A DNA stretch of 64,000 nt from an uncultured Sphaerochaeta sp. (GTDB taxonomy: Bacteria > Spirochaetota > Spirochaetia > Sphaerochaetales > Sphaerochaetaceae): positions 2,604,001 through 2,668,000 of the forward strand of contig NZ_OY781063.1 in the NCBI RefSeq assembly GCF_963676285.1, given 5' to 3'. The notes beneath the pieces are model-generated. The model made no database searches. It worked only from the letters and a program-made list of their open reading frames with translations, and was not told the origin of the DNA. Numbering within the stretch: position 1 is the stretch's first letter; every line of letters begins with the position of its first letter. Positions 44,056 through 53,550 of the stretch are shown here, one piece after another. A program made the translations under genes and the position numbers.

Positions 44056-45006
44056 ATGAAAAACATCCTAATCATAGGTTCATTGGGACAGCTTGGTTCA
44101 GAGATAGCCATGGAATGCCGCCGTCGCTATGGTTCTGATCACGTGGTATTGACTGATATCCGCGATGATGTGAACAAGGAGCTCATTGATGGAGGCCCCT
44201 TTTACAAGGTAGATGCACGTGATGGGAAAACCATCAATGAAATCGTCAAGAAACATAAGATTGACACCATTTATCATTTGGCGGCGCTCCTCTCTGCGAG
44301 GGCTGAACAGAATCCCCTGGTAGCATGGGACCTCAATATGAATGGGTTGATCGCAACCTTGGAGGTGGCGAAAGAGCATCGCTGTGCAGTATTCACTCCT
44401 TCCTCGATTGGTGCTTTTGGCCCTACTACACCTAAACAGTTTACCCCACAGGATACCATCCAGCGTCCGACTTCCATCTACGGGGTAACCAAGGTTGCCG
44501 GTGAATTGCTGTGTGACTATTACCACCATGCTTATGATGTTGATACCCGGGGTGTTCGATACCCGGGTATTATCAGCAATATGACTCCTCCTGGTGGTGG
44601 TACGACAGACTATGCAGTGGAAATCTACTATGAAGCAGTGAAGAGGGAGCATTATACCTGCTTCCTCAGAGGCGATACCTACCTTGATATGATCTACATG
44701 CCGGATGCCGTGGAAGCGGCGATCCAGATAATGGAGGCGGATCCAGGCCGTCTCAGGCATCGTAATGCATTCAATATTGCCAGTATGAGTTTCTCCCCTG
44801 AAGAGCAAGCTGCCTATATACGTACCATCATTCCAGGGTTTACCATTTCCTATGAGGTGGACCCCGTGAAGCAAGCCATTGCAGATTCCTGGCCAAACTG
44901 CCTGGAGGACTATGCCGCACGAGTGGAGTGGGATTGGAATCCTACCTACAACCTGGAGACGATGACCCTTGATATGATTGAAACCATTAGAAGGAGGAAT
45001 CCATGA
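44056..45006 (+). CDS. tdh: L-threonine 3-dehydrogenase, SDR/epimerase type
   Basis: A 316-residue extended SDR protein. The NAD-binding GSLGQLGSE starts at residue 8, and YGVTK carries the catalytic Tyr and Lys. FTPSSIGAFGP and GTTDYAVEIYYEA are typical of the short-chain threonine dehydrogenases rather than of sugar epimerases. It oxidises threonine to 2-amino-3-oxobutyrate, which Kbl (next gene, 4-nt overlap) splits to glycine and acetyl-CoA. ATG 44056 has GGAGG 5 nt upstream. The kbl partnership makes the assignment firm. Confidence 0.9.
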   Translation: MKNILIIGSLGQLGSEIAMECRRRYGSDHVVLTDIRDDVNKELIDGGPFYKVDARDGKTINEIVKKHKIDTIYHLAALLSARAEQNPLVAWDLNMNGLIATLEVAKEHRCAVFTPSSIGAFGPTTPKQFTPQDTIQRPTSIYGVTKVAGELLCDYYHHAYDVDTRGVRYPGIISNMTPPGGGTTDYAVEIYYEAVKREHYTCFLRGDTYLDMIYMPDAVEAAIQIMEADPGRLRHRNAFNIASMSFSPEEQAAYIRTIIPGFTISYEVDPVKQAIADSWPNCLEDYAARVEWDWNPTYNLETMTLDMIETIRRRNP

Positions 45007-46187
45007 CAGAAGCATTGGAAAAGGATCTGAAGGCATTCTTTGCAGAACAAGAACAATCTGGATTGATGAAGAAGGAACGTGTATTGCAAGGCAAGCAACA
45101 ACGCTCAATCACGGTCGCCGACGGTGAGGTGCTCAATTTTTGTGCAAACAATTATTTGGGATTGGCCGACAATGCAGAGGTTATCAAGGCCGCAAAGGAT
45201 GCCCTGGACAGATGGGGGTACGGACTTTCCTCGGTCCGTTTTATTTGTGGCACCCAGCAGATTCACAAGGAGTTGGAGAGGCGCGTCAGTGCCTTCTTGC
45301 ACACAGATGATACCATTCTCTTCTCTTCTTGCTTTGATGCAAACGGGGCTCTGTTCGAACCATTGTTGGGAGAAGAGGATGCGGTCATCAGTGATGAACT
45401 CAACCATGCATCCATCATTGATGGGATTAGGCTGTGCAAGGCAAAACGGTATCGTTACAAGCATAGTGATATGGCAAGCTTGGAGGCAGTGCTACAGGAG
45501 AGCAAGGATCAGAGAAGGCGTCTGATCGCTACAGACGGCGTATTCTCCATGGATGGGGACATCGCCAAGCTTGCAGAGATCTGTGCACTAGCCGAGCAGT
45601 ATGACGCCTTGGTTATGGTTGATGACTCACATGCAACCGGTTATCTTGGGCCTAAGGGACGAGGAACCGTTGAACTGTGTGGTGTTGAAGGGAAGGTGGA
45701 CTTGATAACCACCACCTTTGGGAAAGCCTGTGGTGGGGCAAGTGGAGGGTGCATATCCGGTCGTCAACTCCTGATCGATCTGTACCGCCAGAGGGCTCGC
45801 CCATACCTGTTTTCCAATACCTTGGCACCGGCTATCTGCGGGGGTGCGATCAAGGTACTGGACCTGCTGGAAGCAGGAAACCCGTATAAAGAAATAACCA
45901 TGCGCAATGCAGTGTATTTCCGACGGAAAATGGAAGAGGCAGGTTTCGACCTGGTAAAAGGGGAGACAGCTATCGTCCCGGTGATGATCTACGATGAGGC
46001 AAAAGCAGTCCAGATGGCTGACATGCTTCTCTCTAAGGGTATCTATGTCATTGGATTCTGCTATCCCGTGGTACCCAAGGGAAAAGCCCGTATCAGGGTA
46101 CAGCTTTCTGCCACCCATACCTTGGAAGATCTGGACAAGGCTGTTGATGCGTTCAAGGAAACAGCAAAGGAAATGAAGCTGCTCTAG
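45003..46187 (+). CDS. kbl: 2-amino-3-ketobutyrate CoA ligase (glycine C-acetyltransferase)
   Basis: A 394-residue alpha-oxoamine synthase with PLP. NFCANNYLGLAD, SVRFICGTQQIHKELE, DDSHATGYLGPKGRGT and TTTFGKACGGASGG (Schiff-base lysine) are family signatures. It converts 2-amino-3-oxobutyrate plus CoA to glycine and acetyl-CoA. It is translationally coupled to tdh. Its stop shares CTAG with the stop of the exonuclease gene on the other strand. The glycine made could enter the glyA/gcv system encoded ~15 kb upstream. Confidence 0.95.
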   Translation: MTEALEKDLKAFFAEQEQSGLMKKERVLQGKQQRSITVADGEVLNFCANNYLGLADNAEVIKAAKDALDRWGYGLSSVRFICGTQQIHKELERRVSAFLHTDDTILFSSCFDANGALFEPLLGEEDAVISDELNHASIIDGIRLCKAKRYRYKHSDMASLEAVLQESKDQRRRLIATDGVFSMDGDIAKLAEICALAEQYDALVMVDDSHATGYLGPKGRGTVELCGVEGKVDLITTTFGKACGGASGGCISGRQLLIDLYRQRARPYLFSNTLAPAICGGAIKVLDLLEAGNPYKEITMRNAVYFRRKMEEAGFDLVKGETAIVPVMIYDEAKAVQMADMLLSKGIYVIGFCYPVVPKGKARIRVQLSATHTLEDLDKAVDAFKETAKEMKLL

Positions 46188-47599
46188 AAGAAGATTCGTT
46201 TCTCGAGTTCTTCCCCATACTGCTTAAGATCGGCAAGTACCAGCTTCTCCTGGGCAGGAGTCTCGGTGCTTGCCAGCCTTTCCTCAATCTTGCGTTTGAA
46301 GAAATTCCAGTTCATCTTGACGGCTCCTGGTGGGTTGAGTGTGCGCTCAGCACAGAAACTACGCCATCTCAGGAGTTGTTCTTCTGTAAGCACCTCTTCC
46401 CAATTCCGTGCAACATGGCGGAAGAGCATGGTAGGAATCCTGGTATCCTCAAAGTCCAGGTGCAGGGAGAGCTTTTCCTTCGGCTCAGCTTCCCGGATCA
46501 GGGAAAAACGCTTCTGGTCGGCATCAGCAAAGAAGCGGTCGTAGAGTTGGAAATCCACATCATCAACCCCTTCAAAGGTGTCCTCGACATTCCGTGCGAT
46601 AAGCAACAGCTTGGGGTGGCTTGCAATTTGTTGGTGGCGGAACATGGCTAGATCCTTGTCTATCCCAAGTTTTACGGCTAGCTGGTCGGTAAGCACACTC
46701 AGCGGGGAGACAAACGGGCACTTGTTGATTGCAAGGGTGAAAACACCCTCTGTCTTGAGCAGTGTTTCCTCATTTGCCCTCAGAAGTGGAGCAGTGTCCT
46801 TGCTCAGGTCAAAACAGATAATGGCATTGGCATTGCTCTTCATGTGGGTGATCGGGGTGATAAGGCGTGAGCATCCTTCGTTCTTGCTGAACATGGCAGA
46901 GGTAAAGAGAACCGGTTGCCCGAAGGGAGTCGGAACCACCCTCTTGACCTGGCTTTTTGCCCTGAGGGAGAAGTAGTAATCATACAGCTTTGGCTGTTTA
47001 TTCTTGATCAGGCGGGCAATTTCAATGGTAGCCCTGACATCTACCAATGCATCATGCGCCCCTTCCTGGCTGATATTGTTTGCCTCGGTAAGGCTGGTGA
47101 GCCGGAACGTTGGGTTTCCAGTGGTCTCCTTTCTGGGTGGCCAGGTGATGCCTTCAGGGCGAAGATCATATGCTGCTCGTACCAGGTCGATGATATCCCA
47201 GCGACTGCAGTTGTTCTTCCACTCTCTCTGGTAAGGGTCGAAGAAATTTCGATAGAGAGCATTACGAATGAACTCATCATCAAAACGGATATTGTTGAAC
47301 CCTGCAACCACAGTCGAGGGTTTTGAGAACTCTGCATTGATTCGGGCAATGAATTCGCTTTCGCACATTCCCTTCTTGTTCACTTCCTGCGGGGTAATGC
47401 CGGTAATGGTGCAGGAAAGCGGATCGGGCAGGTAGTCGTCGCTGAGTTTGCAGTACAGGACAATAGGCTCGCCAATCGGATTGAGGTTCAGATCAGTGCG
47501 TTGCCCTGCAAACTGGGCTATCCTATCGTATCGGCTGTCAAGACCAAATGTTTCAAGGTCATACCAAAATATTGTCTGTTTGGAAGTGTGCGTATTCAT
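46184..47599 (-). CDS. sbcB: Exodeoxyribonuclease I
   Basis: A 471-residue DEDD 3'-5' single-strand DNA exonuclease. FWYDLETFGLD supplies the first acidic pair, GFNNIRFDDEF the second motif, and HDALVDVRATIEIARL the third. A SH3-like region and C-terminal helical domain follow as in E. coli ExoI. It acts in recombination and mismatch repair. It is convergent with kbl (4-nt overlap) and divergent from the exported protein at 47695. Confidence 0.95.
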   Translation of the reverse strand: MNTHTSKQTIFWYDLETFGLDSRYDRIAQFAGQRTDLNLNPIGEPIVLYCKLSDDYLPDPLSCTITGITPQEVNKKGMCESEFIARINAEFSKPSTVVAGFNNIRFDDEFIRNALYRNFFDPYQREWKNNCSRWDIIDLVRAAYDLRPEGITWPPRKETTGNPTFRLTSLTEANNISQEGAHDALVDVRATIEIARLIKNKQPKLYDYYFSLRAKSQVKRVVPTPFGQPVLFTSAMFSKNEGCSRLITPITHMKSNANAIICFDLSKDTAPLLRANEETLLKTEGVFTLAINKCPFVSPLSVLTDQLAVKLGIDKDLAMFRHQQIASHPKLLLIARNVEDTFEGVDDVDFQLYDRFFADADQKRFSLIREAEPKEKLSLHLDFEDTRIPTMLFRHVARNWEEVLTEEQLLRWRSFCAERTLNPPGAVKMNWNFFKRKIEERLASTETPAQEKLVLADLKQYGEELEKRIFF

Positions 47600-47694
47600 G
47601 GCATCAGTGTACCATATAAGTGAAGTTGTGTCTTTTTCCCATGAATAGGTTGTTCTCTTTTGTGTGGTGAATTATCATATCACAAAGGATGCAC

Positions 47695-48312
47695 ATGAAA
47701 TACCTGATACCATTTCTGTTGATGTTTTGTCTGCTCTTCCCCCTCGGGGCAAAAGAGCCAACCCCGAATGATGTCACTGTGGCTATTGCTGCCATTACTG
47801 ACACGACAATCTGTGCGGTTGCAGCCTTTCTGAATACTCCGAAGCTTGACCTTCCTGGAAGCAATCTCTATTTCAGGGATGGTGAGACACTTCCACACAT
47901 CCTGACATTCCAGGAGGCTGACCTGGGGGAATATCTCCCGGTGTTCATGGCGACAAAGGAAGGTGGCACTTCTTTCTTTGCATCGTTGATGCAAGCTGCG
48001 AGAGGTCCCCTGAACGATGTGGCGATCCAATATCTCACGGTCCATGCTTGGGAAGAGGGTCATGCAGTACTGAAAGGTGCTGCAGTTACAGACTGGGGGG
48101 AAGGGGTAACGCTCCCATCCCTGATGGGTACGGTGATACAGAGCGGAAAGATTCCAAATATCATTGTCACTGCTGACGTGGTGGTTGATGGAAGGCGGGT
48201 CAGTACATCGGTCCGGGTAGAGGGCAAATTTCTGTTGCACAGCGATGATGAAGGATTTTTTGCGGTACGCCCGCTTACTTTGAAAATAAATGGAAGGGAT
48301 TTGGAGGTATAG
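47695..48312 (+). CDS. Exported protein, unknown function
   Basis: A 205-residue protein with a signal peptide (MKYLIPFLLMFCLLFPLGAK). The mature part is mixed alpha/beta in appearance, with RVSTSVRVEGKFLLHSDDEG-like strands near the C-terminus. No family is recognised. AAAGGA lies 5 nt before ATG 47695, while an ATG two codons earlier overlaps that site, so 47695 is used. It precedes hexokinase by 29 nt and may be co-transcribed with it. Confidence 0.65.
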   Translation: MKYLIPFLLMFCLLFPLGAKEPTPNDVTVAIAAITDTTICAVAAFLNTPKLDLPGSNLYFRDGETLPHILTFQEADLGEYLPVFMATKEGGTSFFASLMQAARGPLNDVAIQYLTVHAWEEGHAVLKGAAVTDWGEGVTLPSLMGTVIQSGKIPNIIVTADVVVDGRRVSTSVRVEGKFLLHSDDEGFFAVRPLTLKINGRDLEV

Positions 48313-48341
48313 TTGAGCCTCAAGTTCCTATAGGAGGAAGC

Positions 48342-49652
48342 ATGTCTGATTGTGTCGAAAAAACCGAGGAATTCTTAAAAAGACGGGGTATTGATCCCGA
48401 TACGGTGGATATGGAGGATTTGCTCAATACCTTTCTCAGTGAAATGGAGAAGGGGTTATTTGATGAGAAATCAAGCAGCCTGAAGATGATTCCGACCTAT
48501 ACCACTGTGGTGAGTGAGATTCCCAAGAATGAACCGGTCATTGTTCTTGATGCAGGAGGCACAAATTTCAGAACCTGCCTGGTAACCTTTGATGATCAGG
48601 GAACCGCACATATCGAGGACTTCAGGAAAGTTTCCATGCCCGGCGTCAGGAAGGAAGTGAGTGCGGACGAGTTTTTCTCCACGTTTGCCGATGAAGTGGA
48701 ACGCCTGATAGACAAGAGCGACAAGATTGGGTTCTGCTTCTCCTACGCAGCTTCCATCACCGCTGACCATGATGGAATTCCCTTGGTTTTTTCCAAGGAG
48801 ATAAAAGCTCCCGAGGTGATTGGCAAACCGGTCGGGGCAACACTGCTGAAAGAACTCGCCCGTCGGGGTTACGATGTGTCTAATAAGAAGGTTGCAGTAT
48901 TGAATGATACTGTTGCTACACTCCTGGCTGGCCAGAGTGCAAAGAGTGAAGTCCCTTACAGCGGCTATATTGGTTTCATTCTTGGTACCGGCACAAATAC
49001 CGCATATGTTGAAGAGAATGCCTCCATTGGGAAGCTGGGGCTGCAGGATGGGGGGAGTCAGATCATCAATATTGAATCCGGCAACTTCGACTTTTGTCCC
49101 AGCAAGCTTGACCGTGAGTTCTTTAATGCAACCAAGGCCCCTCAGCAATACCATCTGGAGAAGATGATCAGTGGAGCGTATCTCGGTCCATTGAGCACGC
49201 TTGTCATAGAGAAAGCGATAGAGGACGGACTCTTCAGTGAGAACTTCAAGCAACGGTTTGCAAGACTTGGAGGAATCAATACCACGGTGATGAGTAACTA
49301 TCTTGAGATGCCGTTCAATCGTGAGTATGAGCTGGTAGCCTGCTGTGAAGGAAGCCAAGCGGATGCTATTTCCCTTTGGATGATTGTTGATGCCTTGATC
49401 GCCCGGGCTGCAAAACTAACGGCAGCAAACCTTGCTGCCACCATACTCAAGAGCGGAGCCGGAACCGATCCACGTGTTCCTGTCTGCATCAATGCTGATG
49501 GTACCACATTCTACAAGACTGAGTACCTGAAGAAGTATACCGAATATTATCTCCATACCCATCTGAAAATGGAGAGAAGAAGGTACTACCGCTTCGTTCA
49601 TATTGATGATTCGCCAACCCTCGGGGCTGCGATTGCAGGGTTGAGTCTCTAG
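48342..49652 (+). CDS. Hexokinase, eukaryotic-type
   Basis: A 436-residue sugar kinase of the eukaryotic hexokinase family. LDAGGTNFRTCLV (ATP phosphate loop), FCFSYAASITADHDG, and VAVLNDTVATLLAG (catalytic Asp) are diagnostic; most bacteria use the smaller ROK or glucokinase types. Spirochaetes such as Treponema also carry this type. It phosphorylates glucose and related hexoses for glycolysis. AGGAGG stands before the ATG. The following vsr gene starts only 9 nt after the stop. Confidence 0.95.
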   Translation: MSDCVEKTEEFLKRRGIDPDTVDMEDLLNTFLSEMEKGLFDEKSSSLKMIPTYTTVVSEIPKNEPVIVLDAGGTNFRTCLVTFDDQGTAHIEDFRKVSMPGVRKEVSADEFFSTFADEVERLIDKSDKIGFCFSYAASITADHDGIPLVFSKEIKAPEVIGKPVGATLLKELARRGYDVSNKKVAVLNDTVATLLAGQSAKSEVPYSGYIGFILGTGTNTAYVEENASIGKLGLQDGGSQIINIESGNFDFCPSKLDREFFNATKAPQQYHLEKMISGAYLGPLSTLVIEKAIEDGLFSENFKQRFARLGGINTTVMSNYLEMPFNREYELVACCEGSQADAISLWMIVDALIARAAKLTAANLAATILKSGAGTDPRVPVCINADGTTFYKTEYLKKYTEYYLHTHLKMERRRYYRFVHIDDSPTLGAAIAGLSL

Positions 49653-49661
49653 GTACCTCAG

Positions 49662-50087
49662 ATGGGTGATTGCTTCTCCCTTGCCAAGCGTAGCAAGATC
49701 ATGGCAAGCATCAAGGCGAAGGATACCAAGAGTGAGCTCTTGGTAAGGAGCTATCTGTTTCGCCATGGATTCCGCTTCCGTGTTAATGATAAACGCTTGG
49801 TAGGGAGACCCGATATTGTGCTTCCCAAGTACAAGACCGTCATTTTCATCAATGGGTGTTTCTGGCATGCTCATCAAGGTTGCAAGTATTTTTCACTTCC
49901 GAAAACAAACCGTCCGTTCTGGGAACAAAAGCTGACCAAGAACAGGGAACGTGACCAGAGGGTTTGTGCACAGTTGTTGGAAAAGGGGTATCGTGTCCTG
50001 GTTGTATGGGAGTGTGAGCTATCTCCTCCCTCAAAGCGGGAGGAGACACTCAATGGTCTTGTCAATGAGATCTGGCAGAGCTCCTAA
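49662..50087 (+). CDS. vsr: Very short patch repair (Vsr) endonuclease
   Basis: A 141-residue Vsr endonuclease that nicks next to T:G mismatches made by deamination of 5-methylcytosine. RSKIMASIKAKDTKSELL, GRPDIVLPKYKTVIFINGCFWHAH and the late VLVVWECEL strand are the family's conserved blocks. Vsr is normally encoded beside a cytosine-C5 methyltransferase; none is visible in the window. The start lacks a good Shine-Dalgarno sequence, but a later Met would cut into the conserved region. Its stop overlaps the convergent phosphomutase stop by 4 nt. Confidence 0.9.
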   Translation: MGDCFSLAKRSKIMASIKAKDTKSELLVRSYLFRHGFRFRVNDKRLVGRPDIVLPKYKTVIFINGCFWHAHQGCKYFSLPKTNRPFWEQKLTKNRERDQRVCAQLLEKGYRVLVVWECELSPPSKREETLNGLVNEIWQSS

Positions 50088-51985
50088 TCCTGGTCGGCAC
50101 GGGCGATGAGGCTGCGATGCCATGCAAGGAGCCTGTCGTGACGGCTTCGATCATCACCTTTGCTGTCTACCATGACACGATACACTGGTTCAGTCTTGCT
50201 GCCCCGCATCCAGAGAAAATCAGTGATGATGCCATCCTTGTCCTTCAGCGCTACCTTGTAGCCGCCGGTGAATGGGGCAGTGCGGAATGCCTCCCCCATA
50301 CCTTCAACGGCGTTGGTTCCTTCAGTCTGGAACACGGTGTATGCATAGATGTCCATTTCCCTGAACATTTCTTGTTTCTCTATCCAATCAGCTTGTAATA
50401 ACACTTCATACCGGCTTTTCAAAATGGCATGGTCGTGATGGATCTGCATCTTGCCATCTTTCGAGAAAGCCCCTGTAGTTGTGTAAATGGGCATGCTTTC
50501 AATGATCTTTTCCAAGGTTACGGGGTGGGGGACATCCTTTCCGTTTGCACGGAACCAGAGTTTTGCAATATCCCTGTTCCTGAGTAGTTTCACCAGACTC
50601 AGCAGTGTGTTCAGTGGATCACGAACCTTTGCAGGATGGGTGATGTTGCCACCATTGGAACCCTCACCCAGTACAGGAACAAGGTATCCCTCTTTCCGCT
50701 TCATCTCTGCCAGTTCAACAACATTTGCCTCTCCTACCTCACAACGGAAGACCTCTGCATCAAGAGCCTGAGCTATATGGTCTATCCTGTTGCTGGTAGG
50801 ACCGTTCACAACGGTTGCCAACAGGCTGGAAGGATGCTTCAGTCGGCAGAGCGTCAGCTCTGCAAGCACTACCAGGGCGAATACATTCTGGGCTTCCAGG
50901 ATATGGGCTTTTCCAGTTTTTCTCTGGATGTAGACAAGGTTTCCTCGGTCCCCATCATTGTCGGGAACGTAGCCTAGGAGGAATGAAGGATCCTTGGCGT
51001 AGAGCATCTCAAGAGTCTGTTGACAGAGCTGGAGGTTCTCCCCTTCCGGGACAATGGCATGGACTACCTGTCCTGGCTGATCATTGATCTGGTGTACCTT
51101 GAGTCCCAAGGAAGTCAGGAAGCGGTAATCGATGCTTACCGAGCGGGCACTGCCATTGAGCTCCCCAACAACCCCAAGAGGTTCCTTGCTATGGGCCTTT
51201 ACCAGCATCTCCCTGAACATTCTATGTTCGTTTCTATCCCCTGATTGCACTGCCGTGGTAAGCACAAACTGTTCATAGCGTTCAAGATTCCTCGATTGCT
51301 CTGCTTTCACTGATGTAAGCACATGCCGGTATCGGGTGGTATCCATCTGTGAGGAGAGACTCTGAAGGTAGAGAGGAGCCATCGGCTCTTCCAGTACAAT
51401 CTCCCTGAATATGTTGATAATCTTTTCAGCCTCCTTGGACGGGTATACACCACCAGAACGACCAAACTTGAAACCATTGTGCCCGATTGGATTATGACTT
51501 GCGGATATATAAAAGAAAGCGTCAGCTTCCTCGGGGAATAGGTTGCAATCGGCCATGATCTGAGGTGCGGCACAGATGTAGAGATAGCGTACCGAGCAAC
51601 CCAGCATTGTCAGGGTCCTACATACGATATCCCCAAGGACTCTTCCGGTCGGTCTTGCGTCAAGTCCCACCAGAATGGTTGTATCATGAGGTTCAACATG
51701 CACCTCTCCTCGTTTCACTGCCTGCTTCGCAGCAGCACGGACCCCTAGGAATCGTGCAAGCGAAAGGGCTGCAAGAGATGCAAGCATGGCATCGGCCTCA
51801 GTGATCTTTGCTGTAGCATCTTCTTCGTCCCCACTTTCGGCAAAAACCTTTCTCCAGCCTGAAGAGGAGAGAATCATGGTGGACAGTGCATCTTTTAGAG
51901 CACTTGTACTTGGCACGGGGAAATCAAGAATATTGAACATGTCATCAGCGATGGGGTGATGACTCAAGGTATCATAGATAAGCAT
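50084..51985 (-). CDS. Alpha-D-phosphohexomutase family protein (PGM/PMM-like)
   Basis: A 633-residue phosphohexomutase, longer than the usual 450-580. The active serine is in SASHNPIGHNGFKFG (Ser163), VPDNDGDRGN is the metal loop, and VLGEGSNGGNI is the sugar-binding loop. ATG 51985 is chosen for GGAGG upstream; the open frame extends further but without support. The extra length is an N-terminal ~95 residues before the first Rossmann strand. Glucose-1-phosphate, mannose-1-phosphate or another sugar could be the substrate; the sequence alone does not decide. Confidence 0.85.
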   Translation of the reverse strand: MLIYDTLSHHPIADDMFNILDFPVPSTSALKDALSTMILSSSGWRKVFAESGDEEDATAKITEADAMLASLAALSLARFLGVRAAAKQAVKRGEVHVEPHDTTILVGLDARPTGRVLGDIVCRTLTMLGCSVRYLYICAAPQIMADCNLFPEEADAFFYISASHNPIGHNGFKFGRSGGVYPSKEAEKIINIFREIVLEEPMAPLYLQSLSSQMDTTRYRHVLTSVKAEQSRNLERYEQFVLTTAVQSGDRNEHRMFREMLVKAHSKEPLGVVGELNGSARSVSIDYRFLTSLGLKVHQINDQPGQVVHAIVPEGENLQLCQQTLEMLYAKDPSFLLGYVPDNDGDRGNLVYIQRKTGKAHILEAQNVFALVVLAELTLCRLKHPSSLLATVVNGPTSNRIDHIAQALDAEVFRCEVGEANVVELAEMKRKEGYLVPVLGEGSNGGNITHPAKVRDPLNTLLSLVKLLRNRDIAKLWFRANGKDVPHPVTLEKIIESMPIYTTTGAFSKDGKMQIHHDHAILKSRYEVLLQADWIEKQEMFREMDIYAYTVFQTEGTNAVEGMGEAFRTAPFTGGYKVALKDKDGIITDFLWMRGSKTEPVYRVMVDSKGDDRSRHDRLLAWHRSLIARADQD

Positions 51986-52051
51986 ATGACCTCCAGTTTT
52001 TGGAGTATAGCATATATTGCCTGTTTTGCAGATGTACGATAGTGTGAAATC

Positions 52052-52885
52052 ATGCAACCAATTTGTGCCGCAATCCATGACCTTAGCTGCTATGCAAAGA
52101 GCTCGCTGACTGTTGTCCTTCCTGTTCTTGAGACAATGGGAATAGAGACATGTCCTCTACCGACTGCCCTGCTTTCGACCCAGACGGATGGGTTCGATTC
52201 CTACTATTTTCGCGATACCACTGCAGAGATTGAAGGCATTCTTGATGCCTGGAAAGAGCTCTCCCTCCACTATGATGCAATCTATTCAGGATTCCTGGGC
52301 AGCGAGCATCAAGTACAACTCATCAAGCGGTTCATCGAACAGCAACGAAGGATGGGTTCCCCCTTGGTGTTGGTGGACCCTGTACTGGGCGATGATGCTT
52401 CTCTCTACGGTCCAATCACGAAAGGCCATGTGGAAGCGATGCGGTCTCTGGTGAATGTTGCAGACATCATCACACCGAATATCACCGAGGCAGCCTTGCT
52501 TCTTGATCTCCCTTTCCAGGAGAAGTTTGAAGAAGAGGAAGCGCTCTCCTGGGCCCGTAAGCTCTCCTTGCTTACAGGTTCCTTTGTGGTGATCACCAGT
52601 GTACCTCTCTTTGATGGTTTTGCAGTAGCTTGCCACGCAGATAATGAGGATTTTCTGGTTCGCTATACCAAGGTGGATGCTTCATATCCCGGATGTGGAG
52701 ACCTTTTTGCCAGTATCCTGCTGGGAAGTTTACTTTGTAAGCATACCTTCCAAACAGCAGTCAGACGTGCTGTTGCCTATACATCAATGGCCATAGAGAG
52801 AACCAAAAGAGCTGGTAGAGAGCGGAGGCTGGGGGTGAGCCCAACGCTGATCCTGCCTGACCTTTCCAAGGAGAGAGCGCAATGA
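52052..52885 (+). CDS. pdxK: Pyridoxal kinase (PdxY/PdxK type)
   Basis: A 277-residue ribokinase-fold kinase that phosphorylates pyridoxal, pyridoxine or pyridoxamine. IHDLSCYAKSSLTVVLP near the start, LVDPVLGDD, TPNITEA, and GCGDLFASILLG (ATP/anion hole with the catalytic Asp) are conserved. It may supply PLP to GlyA, GcvPB and Kbl encoded in this window. The start has no strong Shine-Dalgarno sequence. A 4-nt overlap couples it to the nucleosidase gene. Confidence 0.9.
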   Translation: MQPICAAIHDLSCYAKSSLTVVLPVLETMGIETCPLPTALLSTQTDGFDSYYFRDTTAEIEGILDAWKELSLHYDAIYSGFLGSEHQVQLIKRFIEQQRRMGSPLVLVDPVLGDDASLYGPITKGHVEAMRSLVNVADIITPNITEAALLLDLPFQEKFEEEEALSWARKLSLLTGSFVVITSVPLFDGFAVACHADNEDFLVRYTKVDASYPGCGDLFASILLGSLLCKHTFQTAVRRAVAYTSMAIERTKRAGRERRLGVSPTLILPDLSKERAQ

Positions 52886-53550
52886 GCGTGGATGTTTTGT
52901 TGGTTGCTCCACTCAAACATGAATTGGAAGGTATCCTAACAAAGTTGAATGAACCAGTACTTTTTGCATCCAAGCGGGTCATTGGGATGGTTGTAGGGGT
53001 TGGCAAGGTCGCCAGCGGTATTGCCGTTGCTCATGCGATTGCTACGTATAAACCGGCTCTGGTAGTGCTTGTGGGATATTGTGGGGCATTGGAAGAAACC
53101 CTTGCAATCGGGGATATTGTCTGTGCTTCCAGTGTTGTGCAGTACGACCTTGATTTGAGGGCTTTTGGGTTGGACTGGGGTTCCACATTCCTGGGTGATG
53201 GTTCGCGTGCTCCCTCTTTCCTTCCCCTCTATTGTCCAGCAATTGAAGGGGCAAAATCTGTGGTAATGGGTACAGCCGATCGCTTCCTGGTCCGTTCATA
53301 TCGTGAGGAACATCCTGAACTGAGGGAAGTCCTTCACCTTGGATGCAGCGATATGGAGGGATATGCTGTCGCTTTTGCGTGTCATGCTGCAAGCATTCCC
53401 TGTGCGATCATCAGGGTAGTCAGTGATGATGCTAAAGGTAATAGAAGTAAGAAATTCACCAAGTTCGTAAGGGAAGCTACCAAAGGACTCAGAAATACAC
53501 TTCAGCTATTACTTGAGTCTCCAAGTGAGAAATCTCCCACCAGCTTATAG
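52882..53550 (+). CDS. 5'-methylthioadenosine/S-adenosylhomocysteine nucleosidase-like protein
   Basis: A 222-residue purine/uridine phosphorylase-fold protein. VVGVGKVASGIAVAHAI near residue 38, GYCGALEETLAIGDIV, SDMEGYAVAFAC (the Met-Glu that binds ribose) and VVSDDAKG (catalytic Asp region) match MtnN/Pfs-like enzymes. It likely cleaves adenine from MTA or SAH, recycling radical SAM and methylation by-products. It is slightly divergent from E. coli MtnN, so another nucleoside is possible. The last 49 nt overlap the end of the gene on the opposite strand. Confidence 0.85.
   Translation: MSVDVLLVAPLKHELEGILTKLNEPVLFASKRVIGMVVGVGKVASGIAVAHAIATYKPALVVLVGYCGALEETLAIGDIVCASSVVQYDLDLRAFGLDWGSTFLGDGSRAPSFLPLYCPAIEGAKSVVMGTADRFLVRSYREEHPELREVLHLGCSDMEGYAVAFACHAASIPCAIIRVVSDDAKGNRSKKFTKFVREATKGLRNTLQLLLESPSEKSPTSL

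Noticed and set aside
44098..45108. A 336-codon minus-strand frame antisense to tdh
   Set aside because: It is a shadow of the tdh coding frame, with cysteine/histidine-rich low-quality translation and no start signal.
45345..45365. T-arm-like GTTCGAACC inside kbl as a second tRNA
   Set aside because: No surrounding acceptor, D or anticodon stems; it is part of the conserved kbl coding sequence.
48471..49358. A 295-codon minus-strand frame inside the hexokinase gene
   Set aside because: The opposite strand encodes an intact hexokinase; this frame has no family features.
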